This document shows positions 8,757-16,269 of a stretch of DNA of 64,000 nucleotides, piece after piece; the stretch's first letter is position 1; each line of letters begins with the position of its first letter. Made by a program: the position numbers and the translations under genes. The notes under the pieces are model-generated. The model was given only the letters and a program-made list of their open reading frames with translations. It made no database searches and had not been told where the DNA came from. The stretch is from Marinobacter gudaonensis (GTDB lineage Bacteria > Pseudomonadota > Gammaproteobacteria > Pseudomonadales > Oleiphilaceae): contig NZ_FOYV01000001.1 in the NCBI RefSeq assembly GCF_900115175.1, forward strand, positions 2,830,535-2,894,534. Reading direction: 5' to 3'.

Positions 8757-11700
8757 TTATTGCTCTGCAGGAATCTCCTTTATGGGATTGGAGATGAAAT
8801 TGAGGTAAACGCCCTGTTGCGGAATTTCTAAGGGAATATTGATGTCTCCGCTATCAGTACCGGATCCGCTGAGGCATTCAGTAAAAGAGTTCCCATTATC
8901 GATGCACTGGAAAAAGTCGATGAAACCACCCAACAGAGGGACTTCGACTTCAACGTTTACATCAATTGGCGATGCTATGCTGTTGCGTTGCTCGATCTGC
9001 ATCCGTCCGTCGTCAAAGAAGACAATCGGTCCAGCGAGATTCAATTCAAACTCTTTGCTGTACAAATCATGCGACAGTGCAGAAGCCAGGGGTAAAGACA
9101 GGTTGGGGGCATCGAGTGTCAGTTTTGCGGTAGTTTTGAAGGTTGGTCTGCCGTCCTCGCCTTCAATGATGATCCCCTCCACAAGGCCCAGAGAATTGTC
9201 TTCAGTGGATTCCCCATAAGTCATTCGAAGGATCTGCGGGCCTGTGGATTGTTCGCCAAACCCGTCAAGGAAGACGCTGGCAGACGTTGTCGCTAGCAAT
9301 GTGGGATAGAGCAGAACTCTAACGCCTTTCTTGCCGGTTTCCTCATCAATCTCCGGACCGATGATTTCAGTGTTCAAGGCGTAAGTCTGATAGATGAATT
9401 TGTTTTTCGGACAGTCCTCGGAGGCAGAGCACCCAACACTGGCTCCGACAGGAACTCCAAGTGCCGTCGCCTGTTTGCCGGCAACGCCCAGTTTTGCTGC
9501 GTTGGCCGACGGCGAGAAGCCATTTGCTCCGTCAGAGAGGTGATCGAATGGCTCGAGGCAATTTTTCTGATCTGATGTGGCGCAATCGACCACAAAGTTG
9601 GCGTTCACGTCCCGAATCGGCAGATTCCTTAGCGGCGTGAACACAGTTCCGGTCGATTCTGTGCCCTTGAAGTAGATCTCCATATTGGGACCACCAATGT
9701 CCTCAGGATCAACCAGCAAGTCCGTCTGCAGCGGATAGCCTTTGGTGGAGCAAATAGCGCTGGCGCAATCAAGACTACCCACTGAGGCCATGGTGTAGCG
9801 GTAATGGGTGCCAACCTGCCATGGCTCATCTGGATAGAAGCGAATTCGCTGGTTATTTTTCTCAAGGCGCCCGGCGATTTCGGAGAAAGTACCGTCGCTG
9901 TTTACTTTTTCCACCTTGAAGGTTTCACCTTTCCGGATTGTTCCCAGATCCATCGATTGGGAGAACACGACGACGATAGGACGATCTTCTGGCAGAGTTG
10001 TTACAGGCAATACTTGGCCTCGAGGGCCGCCAGGTGCGGCATCAACACACTGTCCGTGGGTACCCGCGTCCAGATCGACACCTGTGGTTACGCAGGGGAA
10101 ACCAGGATAGGTCGTCAGTGCCAGAGGAGACGCAATGGGCAAGCCGGATGCACCGTTGTCAATTGCAGGCAGTGCAAAGTCGAGGGACTGGCTCATGGCG
10201 GAGTTACCCGCCAGATCCGTTAAACTCCCGCTGATATTTAATGAGTAGGCAATGTCATGTTCGAGACCGCCGGTCGGGTTAATAACCACGGCCGTTCCAT
10301 CCACGTAGGCTTTGAGCGTACCTTCGGAGATGGTCAGCGGCGTGCCTCCCTCATCCAGGGTCAAGCCATCCGTCAGGGAATCCTCATCAATCGGCTCGTC
10401 AAAGTTCAGCACAATCGGATCGCCCGGGCGCTGCATCTGGTCGCGATCACCGGGCGCTGCGCTGTCCGGGCCGGGCATCCAGCTCACCAGCTGTGGGCCG
10501 GTGGTGTCCAGGGTACGCAGCTCTTCGGCGTCCAGCACGGAATCGGCGTCGGTGGCCGCTTCAATCCGGAAGGCAATGGTGGAGTCGGTGTATTCCTGGC
10601 CAAGCAGTTCCGGCTCTACGATGCCAATGGCGTCGATCGTCAGCATGCCGTTTTCGACGATGGCGATACCGCTCAGTTCAACGCCGAGCAGATCCTGGGT
10701 CAGCGACGCGTTGGGCTGTGCATTCTCGGTGTTCATGGACACATCCATGAACAGCTTCACGTGGCGCGGGGCGCTGAGATCGTCTGTGTAGGGGTTCGGC
10801 AGCAAGTACCCGGTGGCGTCGGAGATCATGGTGACCTTGATGTCGCCCGTGGTTTGCAGTTGGCCCGACTCGGCGTTCAGTACCGGCACGGTGCCGTTAA
10901 TTTTCACATCAAGGCTGCTGCTCGACAGCACGCTACCCCTGGGAATCCGCAGCGGCAGAGGCTCGCTGGCTTCAAACGATGGTGCGTAGGCCAGTTCGGC
11001 GTACAGGCCGCCGGTCTGCTGGGAGGGGCCGGCGTTACCCTGGAGCACCGAGTTGAGGGTTACGCCATTGATGATCTGGCCGTTTAGCTTGGAGGTTCGT
11101 GGTTCCTGGCCTGATAGCAGGCCAGAGTCGACCACTTCCTGGAACAGCACAACCGTGGGGCCGGTTTCCCGGGCGGTGAAGCTCTTCTCGAAGTTGAGCG
11201 TGGTGCCGGGGCTGGTCAGGCTTGGCAGGTCCTTCACCTTCAGGGTGTAGGTTGCGCCGGCAGTCAGCTCGTCAGCCTTCGAACCGCAATCGACCGGCTC
11301 TTCCGTCAGGCATGGATCGAGGGTAATCCGGCGCTGATCAACAATGACTTCGGCCGGTACCGCGTTGCCGCTGCTGTCTTCCAGCACGATTTGTCCGCCC
11401 ATGGCCCGCCAGTCCGGGTGCACTGGCTGGGTGAGTTGAAGTCGGAAGGTGGAGAAATCGGTGGGGCGCAGCTCGCCGTCCGGTGCCGGAATCATCCGGG
11501 CCACGGCGAAGTCCGTGGCCAGGTTGTCGAGCCCTGCGATGCCGCTGAAACCGCCCCGTGTGGTGAACTGGATCCCGTCAGGCCCCTGGGCATTGGGCGT
11601 GCCGACCGGGTTGGATCCTGAGGTGACCAGGGGGGTGGAGAAAGTAACGGAGTAGCCGGAGCTCACGTTGAGATTGGCTGTAGGTGACAGCTTGAGACTG

Positions 11701-11972
11701 CGACCGTTATCCACCTTGGTCACGGTGTAATCGACGGCGCCGGCATCGCCAGACAGCACAATCTTGTCGCGGATGGTCGCTTCGTCATCGGTAATGGCGT
11801 GAGAGAAACGGAGTACGACATCGGCGGTCGGGCTGATGCCCTCCTGCCCATCTGAGGGGTAGGAGTACACGACGGAGCCGGGCCCCAGATTCTGTTTCAT
11901 GGCCTGCTCTTCACCGCCACAGGCGGCAAGCAGAAGTGCGGGAATCAGTGCCAGTGTCTTGTTATATTTCAT
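8757..11972 (-). CDS. Very large lipoprotein with bacterial Ig-like (Big_5-type) domains; AupB-like candidate
   Basis: 1071 residues. The signal peptide ends in a lipobox (LLLAACGGEE), so the mature protein is a lipoprotein starting at Cys18. The region after it contains Big_5-like units (SDGQEGISPTADVVLRFS near residue 40; LNFDEPIDEDSLTDGL near 540; VVFSQSMDLGTIRKGE near 670). Such modules occur in surface and periplasmic proteins. It starts 12 bases after the stop of the FadL-like gene and ends at a terminator, so the two form an operon. Marinobacter has a described alkane-uptake pair, AupA (FadL type) and AupB (a membrane protein). This pair resembles it in layout, but I could not compare sequences. 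Confidence 0.8.
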   Translation of the reverse strand: MKYNKTLALIPALLLAACGGEEQAMKQNLGPGSVVYSYPSDGQEGISPTADVVLRFSHAITDDEATIRDKIVLSGDAGAVDYTVTKVDNGRSLKLSPTANLNVSSGYSVTFSTPLVTSGSNPVGTPNAQGPDGIQFTTRGGFSGIAGLDNLATDFAVARMIPAPDGELRPTDFSTFRLQLTQPVHPDWRAMGGQIVLEDSSGNAVPAEVIVDQRRITLDPCLTEEPVDCGSKADELTAGATYTLKVKDLPSLTSPGTTLNFEKSFTARETGPTVVLFQEVVDSGLLSGQEPRTSKLNGQIINGVTLNSVLQGNAGPSQQTGGLYAELAYAPSFEASEPLPLRIPRGSVLSSSSLDVKINGTVPVLNAESGQLQTTGDIKVTMISDATGYLLPNPYTDDLSAPRHVKLFMDVSMNTENAQPNASLTQDLLGVELSGIAIVENGMLTIDAIGIVEPELLGQEYTDSTIAFRIEAATDADSVLDAEELRTLDTTGPQLVSWMPGPDSAAPGDRDQMQRPGDPIVLNFDEPIDEDSLTDGLTLDEGGTPLTISEGTLKAYVDGTAVVINPTGGLEHDIAYSLNISGSLTDLAGNSAMSQSLDFALPAIDNGASGLPIASPLALTTYPGFPCVTTGVDLDAGTHGQCVDAAPGGPRGQVLPVTTLPEDRPIVVVFSQSMDLGTIRKGETFKVEKVNSDGTFSEIAGRLEKNNQRIRFYPDEPWQVGTHYRYTMASVGSLDCASAICSTKGYPLQTDLLVDPEDIGGPNMEIYFKGTESTGTVFTPLRNLPIRDVNANFVVDCATSDQKNCLEPFDHLSDGANGFSPSANAAKLGVAGKQATALGVPVGASVGCSASEDCPKNKFIYQTYALNTEIIGPEIDEETGKKGVRVLLYPTLLATTSASVFLDGFGEQSTGPQILRMTYGESTEDNSLGLVEGIIIEGEDGRPTFKTTAKLTLDAPNLSLPLASALSHDLYSKEFELNLAGPIVFFDDGRMQIEQRNSIASPIDVNVEVEVPLLGGFIDFFQCIDNGNSFTECLSGSGTDSGDINIPLEIPQQGVYLNFISNPIKEIPAEQ

Positions 11973-11984
11973 GGCGAACCCTCC

Positions 11985-13322
11985 TCAGAACTTCAGCGTA
12001 ATGGAACCGCTGATGACATGAACATCGCCGTCGGCGGTAACCGGCGTCTCGTTGCCTTCGAAATCAACCAGGGTGAAATCCCGCTCCTGCAGCTGCTGGT
12101 ACTGGTAGCCAACATCGAGGCGTACCGGGTACGCCAGCAGACGCGTGCGGTTATAGGTGGCGCTGATACCCAGGCCAACCACAATCTTGTCAGTATCCAG
12201 ATAGTTGATTTCAGGATTGCGCGTGGTTTTCAGCGGGGATTCCTCATAGGCAATGCCGCCGCGAACCGCAAAGTGCTCGTTCAGCGTATATTCGGCGCCA
12301 ATGCGCGGAATGAGAATGTCATCAAACCCGATGCGGTTGGCCGGGGCTGCGGACTGCTGATCCTTGATGGTGTCAGCGGCGAACTCCTTCTCCAGCTCAG
12401 ACCAGTTCTGCTGTTCGATGCTGCCGCCCACGCGCCAGTTCTCGCCCTTGTACTGGGCGCCGATGCCAATGGTCTCGGGCTGGAAGGAGTCAATGGTGGT
12501 TACCGCCAGGCTGAGGCCGGGCTCCGGAATGGTCTGGGTAACGATGATGTTGGAGTTGACCGAGGTAGAAGCCGAAGACTTGGTTCGATAGGTCAGTGCG
12601 GTTTCCCAGCCGTTCAGGAAACAGTCGCTGTCCGGGCAGAAGGTGCTGCCGAGATCGATGTTGGTGCCCAGGATGGTTTTCAGCGAGGGCTCTGCGTTGA
12701 CCGCCAGTCGCTCACGGCTGGTTTCGCCGCCCAGGGTGGAGACCGCATCCAGCTGGGCTTGTGCGTCCAGGGTGACCCGGACAGACGCCCCGGCGGAAAT
12801 GCCTCGCCAGATCTGGGTGGCGCCGCCCACGTTCAGGAACAGCGGTTCCTTGCCGTATTGCAGGAACTGTCCACTCTCGGTAGTGCGCGAGTCGAAAGCC
12901 AGCATTTCCTTGCCGTACTTTTCAACGCCGGCAATGAAGCCCAGGTACAGGGGATGCTTGAAACGGGTCAGTGAGCCCAGGTTAGTCTTCATGCCGATCA
13001 GCACGTGCTGGCTCGGAGAATTCGAAAGTACATCGCCGTTGGCGTTGGGGTTGGCGGAACGGAGCTCCTGCTCGGCGTGAAGAATGCCGGTGGTCAGCTC
13101 GCCGCGGGTGTCTTTGGTCAGGTAGGCCGGATTGTAATAGGTGGCAGACACCTGATCGTTAAACATGGACAGGGATTGGGCGGTCGCGACATCGACAGGC
13201 ATGACGCCGTAGGTGGTGCCGAGGTTGCCCATGCTGGCGGTGGCTGTAAACGGAATACCTGCTGCAACTGAAACGATGGCAACGGACAGGGCCCGTACTG
13301 AGAACCGGGAAGGCATAGCCAT
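11985..13322 (-). CDS. FadL/OMPP1-type outer membrane transport protein; AupA-like candidate
   Basis: 445 residues. An N-terminal signal peptide ends near TATASMG. The FadL-type feature YYNPAYL falls near residue 61. Alternating beta strands follow, ending in a terminal phenylalanine (GSITLKF), as expected for an outer-membrane beta-barrel. FadL proteins carry long-chain fatty acids or hydrophobic hydrocarbons across the outer membrane. The gene leads an operon with the large lipoprotein. A role in alkane or lipid uptake is inferred from family and context. Confidence 0.85.
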   Translation of the reverse strand: MAMPSRFSVRALSVAIVSVAAGIPFTATASMGNLGTTYGVMPVDVATAQSLSMFNDQVSATYYNPAYLTKDTRGELTTGILHAEQELRSANPNANGDVLSNSPSQHVLIGMKTNLGSLTRFKHPLYLGFIAGVEKYGKEMLAFDSRTTESGQFLQYGKEPLFLNVGGATQIWRGISAGASVRVTLDAQAQLDAVSTLGGETSRERLAVNAEPSLKTILGTNIDLGSTFCPDSDCFLNGWETALTYRTKSSASTSVNSNIIVTQTIPEPGLSLAVTTIDSFQPETIGIGAQYKGENWRVGGSIEQQNWSELEKEFAADTIKDQQSAAPANRIGFDDILIPRIGAEYTLNEHFAVRGGIAYEESPLKTTRNPEINYLDTDKIVVGLGISATYNRTRLLAYPVRLDVGYQYQQLQERDFTLVDFEGNETPVTADGDVHVISGSITLKF

Positions 13323-13547
13323 TGATACACTCCTGTACTTCTTTGTTGTTGTACTGACGTCATGCGATGGGTGATTGGCGCATGGCGGTTATTGTGGTTC
13401 AGGGCTAGTGTATTCGGCTTGTCTTTTTAGGACGTTGGCTTTTTTGACATGAAATGGCGTCTGTAAAACCAGCGAGGAGGGGGCCAGAACTGGTTCGGGG
13501 CGGGAGCGATATTCCTAAGTTGTTACCGATGTTGACATTATTGGCAT
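13323..13547. other. Upstream region of the FadL-like operon
   Basis: About 225 bases between the FadL-like start and the terminator of the PEP-CTERM gene, presumably holding the operon promoter. No gene or clear promoter hexamer pair could be assigned. Confidence 0.4.
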
Positions 13548-13575
13548 AAAAAAAGGTCCCGAGAGCGGGACCTTT
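13548..13575 (-). terminator. Rho-independent terminator after the PEP-CTERM gene
   Basis: A stem of GGTCCCG/CGGGACC with loop AGAG, extended by flanking A/T pairs and followed on the minus strand by a run of seven T. It lies about 35 bases past the stop of the PEP-CTERM-type gene. Confidence 0.9.
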
Positions 13576-13608
13576 GAGAATGTTAAAAATGTGTCAACTT
13601 TTTCGACA

Positions 13609-14334
13609 TCACTTGGACGATGAGCGTCTCCGGATTGCTACGAGGCTCATCAGCCCGATGCCGAACAGCGCAATTGTTGATGGCTCTGCGACTTCTACGG
13701 GGTCGCATTCCAGACTGGTACAGTAGGCCGCGTCTTTCGAGAACGGTGCGAATTCGGTAATCGCAGTACGGCGGCCATTGGTCTCGCCATAGGTGTAAAG
13801 GTCGAAGTGCAGACCGTAACCAAACGCCAGCGATGAAGCATCGATCTGGAATATCTTTTTATAGAGCTCCTCGCCCACGGGACCGGCGGTGCCGTCCTGG
13901 ACGTTGTACGAAGCAATCGTCGGCGAGCCGGCGAAGCTGAACATGAGCTCATAGTAGAACGTGTCGTAGACGCCGTGAGAACCCAGCTCACCGCCATTCG
14001 ACACTGTCTCAACGGGCGGTGTGCCGTACTCTGACAGCCCGAGTGACGACAGGGTAACTCCATTTACGGTGATGTTGCCCAGGCCTGCAGGATCCCCGAC
14101 ATTTTCGGTCTGTGGCAGCAGAGCGATCGACAGGTAGTAGTCGACAGAGGTGTCGACACCGCCCACGACACCGAATGCCCACAGGTCAAAGGTCGGCGAG
14201 TTTGTCACGGTGCTTTCTTCTGAGCCCCCGACGTAAGTCCCGCCATCAATATCCAGTTGCAGGGTTGGCACCGCCAAGGCAGAGCCGGCCCCCAACATTC
14301 CAATTGTCAAAGCCGCCAAAGTTTTCATATTCAT
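13609..14334 (-). CDS. Exported protein with PEP-CTERM-type sorting tail
   Basis: 241 residues. A signal peptide at residues 1-21 (cut after GSALA) precedes a mainly beta-type extracellular domain with no recognised enzyme motif. The C terminus has the three-part sorting layout: a VAEPST motif, a hydrophobic helix (IALFGIGLMSLVAI) and a basic end (RRRSSSK). Such proteins are processed by exosortase and associated with exopolysaccharide. No exosortase lies in the window. The middle domain resembles anchored proteins of the choice-of-anchor kind, but I cannot name the family firmly. It lies just outside the left end of the tRNA island. Confidence 0.8.
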   Translation of the reverse strand: MNMKTLAALTIGMLGAGSALAVPTLQLDIDGGTYVGGSEESTVTNSPTFDLWAFGVVGGVDTSVDYYLSIALLPQTENVGDPAGLGNITVNGVTLSSLGLSEYGTPPVETVSNGGELGSHGVYDTFYYELMFSFAGSPTIASYNVQDGTAGPVGEELYKKIFQIDASSLAFGYGLHFDLYTYGETNGRRTAITEFAPFSKDAAYCTSLECDPVEVAEPSTIALFGIGLMSLVAIRRRSSSK

Positions 14335-14511
14335 AGCGACGTCCCTCGCAGATCTTCATACCAAGCCTGAACGAAATTGTCAGGTACCGGTGGAACCAAA
14401 GCAAAAGCGCGGCCAGAATCCGATTTTCTCCGCTTTTCATGGGTATGGAATCACGACAGGAGAGGGGGGATTGGCGGGGGTGTAAAATAAATCGACGGGT
14501 ACGTAATGGCG

Positions 14512-14559
14512 ATATGGTGGGCCCAGCTGGACTCGAACCAGCGACCAAGGGATTATGAG
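14512..14559. repeat. Left attachment-site copy (3' fragment of tRNA)
   Basis: Identical over 48 bases to 20581-20628. It corresponds on the minus strand to the tRNA segment from CTCATAAT in the anticodon loop through the T arm, acceptor and CCA. The remaining 5' half of a tRNA is absent here, so this is an att duplicate and not a functional tRNA. Confidence 0.93.
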
Positions 14560-14715
14560 AGCCTTGTAGCGGGTTTTCAGAGCACCACAGAAAACCACAA
14601 TAATTCTAAAAAACAGAAAGTTACCTACATTCAGAACCACAGCTCACCACATAAAACCGCGCGCCTGTTGTCACTTCGTTGACACGTCGACGCCGTTGAA
14701 TAGTGATCTGGCGGC

Positions 14716-14737
14716 GTATATACTTTGTATATACAAA
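14716..14737 (+). promoter_or_regulatory. Probable autoregulatory operator of the toxin-antitoxin pair
   Basis: Two direct copies of GTATATAC with starts 11 bases apart (14716-14723 and 14727-14734). The second is embedded in the perfect palindrome TTTGTATATACAAA (14724-14737). It lies 17 bases upstream of the toxin start, where a ribbon-helix-helix antitoxin would bind. The binding protein is inferred. Confidence 0.55.
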
Positions 14738-14753
14738 AGGCTTGAGGGATACG

Positions 14754-15038
14754 ATGGCGCTGAAATGTTCATCTGCAGTGAAGCAGAAACTGGCTGAAAA
14801 GCACGGTGTCAGCCTGGAAGAGGTTCAGCAGTGTTTTGCCAACCGTGAGGGTGGGCTACTGGAAGATACCAGGGAGGACCACAAGACAGATCCTCCGACC
14901 CAATGGTTCATCGCAGAAACGGACTACGGTCGCCGCCTGAAGGTTGTTTTCATTCTCAAGAATGGCGACATACTGCTGAAAACCTCCTATGGCCCGAACC
15001 CGATAGAAGAAGCCATCTACGCCAAGCACGCATTTTAA
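14754..15038 (+). CDS. BrnT-like toxin (putative)
   Basis: 94 residues from the ATG at 14754. An upstream in-frame start at 14703 would overlap the operator and was not used. The layout KHGVSLEEVQQCF, then a short acidic stretch, then TDYGRRLKVVFILKNGDILLKTSYGP resembles the BrnT RNase toxin fold, although similarity is modest. A CopG-type antitoxin gene follows 57 bases downstream, giving the toxin-first order seen in brnTA. Related proteins are sometimes labelled ADP-ribosyl-(dinitrogen reductase) hydrolase, which is probably misleading. It is the first gene inside the tRNA island. Confidence 0.6.
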   Translation: MALKCSSAVKQKLAEKHGVSLEEVQQCFANREGGLLEDTREDHKTDPPTQWFIAETDYGRRLKVVFILKNGDILLKTSYGPNPIEEAIYAKHAF

Positions 15039-15095
15039 TTAAGACAAGTCGCAGAGAAAGAAACAGAAGAACGACAGCGGCGGGGAGCATATATC

Positions 15096-15443
15096 ATGGC
15101 AAAGAAAATTGAAGGTACCCCGGAAGCTTGGGAAGACGGTTCCCTCGGCCGGGAAGAGGAGTTCGTTCGCGTTTCAAAAAACGTAGATGACGCTGCATTG
15201 AACGAAGCAGCCGGTTTGCAGCCCATTTCCATTCGGCTGCAGAAGTCATTGATCGAAGACTTCAAGATGATCGCGGAGATCAACGGCATCGGTTATCAGC
15301 CCCTGATTCGCCAGGTGCTCAAGCGGTTTGCCGATTCAGAAAAGCGACGGATCTTGCGTGAGAAATCGGCTGACATGCGGTCCCTGGATGACGACGAGCA
15401 TCACGATCCTGATAATGGCGAAGGGAAAAGGGCTTACGGTTAA
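15096..15443 (+). CDS. CopG/BrnA-type antitoxin (putative)
   Basis: 115 residues. The central segment LQPISIRLQKSLIEDFKMIA followed by GIGYQPLIRQVLKRF has the ribbon-helix-helix form of CopG/BrnA antitoxins: a short beta strand that binds DNA, then two helices. The acidic N-terminal part (about 40 residues) would be the toxin-binding arm. It follows the BrnT-like toxin gene, and the GTATATAC repeats upstream of that gene are the likely operator. Partner and function are inferred from domain type and pairing. Confidence 0.65.
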   Translation: MAKKIEGTPEAWEDGSLGREEEFVRVSKNVDDAALNEAAGLQPISIRLQKSLIEDFKMIAEINGIGYQPLIRQVLKRFADSEKRRILREKSADMRSLDDDEHHDPDNGEGKRAYG

Positions 15444-15569
15444 TTTACCCGAACTTCGAGATAGAATTTACGTCTGCACCTTTGCGGTAATCCCCTTAGG
15501 TGTCGATGTGCGTTTGATTTAAAGTGGATCTGTTCCGGATTCCTAACAGATTATTCAAAGGATTGAATC

Positions 15570-16046
15570 ATGCCTGTCGCTCGAAGTCCTGTGCTTTATG
15601 CCCTGGTTATTCTCTTGTTCCCTGTCTTGGCTGATGCCCAAACCCTTTATCGCTGGGTGGACGAGAACGGTATTACTCACTTCTCCGACAAAGAACCTGA
15701 ATCCGGTGCTCAGCGTGTTTCTCCATCCGGTATGAGCGTCATAGCTATGGGAGAGAACATTCGCACTCAGAAGAGGCTCGAAAATATCCGGCGCCCGAAA
15801 CCGGCTGAACCTCCCAAACCACCAACAGCTCAGCCGACTTCCTCCAGACCCTACTGGGAGGAATACCACAAGAAGCGCCAGGCAGAGTTACTTCAATGGA
15901 AGTGCGACAACTACGTGGCCAGGATCGATTGGATCGATAGCCGTCTGAGGGCCGGAGGGTATTCGGTTTCTCAGGGTAATCGGTGGAGAGGAGAGCGCAG
16001 GGAATTATCCAGCAAAAGGGCCTGGGAATGCTTACGCAACAATTAG
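15570..16046 (+). CDS. DUF4124 domain periplasmic protein
   Basis: 158 residues. The signal peptide (residues 1-23, cut after LADA) is followed by the DUF4124 signature TLYRWVDENGITHFSDKEP. A proline-rich linker (RRPKPAEPPKPPTAQP) and a C-terminal segment with conserved-looking Trp and Cys residues complete it. DUF4124 proteins are exported and of unknown function, common in gammaproteobacteria. Unlike its island neighbours it has ordinary host-like base use. It is separated by about 220 bases from the convergent endonuclease-ATPase gene. Confidence 0.75.
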   Translation: MPVARSPVLYALVILLFPVLADAQTLYRWVDENGITHFSDKEPESGAQRVSPSGMSVIAMGENIRTQKRLENIRRPKPAEPPKPPTAQPTSSRPYWEEYHKKRQAELLQWKCDNYVARIDWIDSRLRAGGYSVSQGNRWRGERRELSSKRAWECLRNN

Positions 16047-16269
16047 AGTCGTAAGCGATCTCTCATGCTTGATAAAGATTTATCTTCTGTTACCACTCAC
16101 TCATTTCGCCAAACTAGCGATCGAGCCATCCGGTCAGGACTACCATGACTCACCGCCGGCAAGGATGCCTGGCAAGCGCGACACCTGCATAGTGGTGTGC
16201 TTTCAGGGAGAGCACTGACTTTCCCATACAAAGGTTTCGCGCTTGTCGTAAAAGTAGTCAGTTAATAGC

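Larger units (their letters stand above)
14335..14753. other. Island left boundary region
   Basis: No gene is seen. The stretch contains the upstream region of the PEP-CTERM gene, the left copy of the 48-bp tRNA repeat (14512-14559), an AT-rich segment with several ACCACA motifs (14581-14655), and the toxin-antitoxin promoter/operator (14716-14737). Confidence 0.7.

Noticed and set aside
14518..14560. A second tRNA gene
   Set aside because: Only the 3' half of the cloverleaf is present; the 5' acceptor and D arm are missing. It is the att duplicate.
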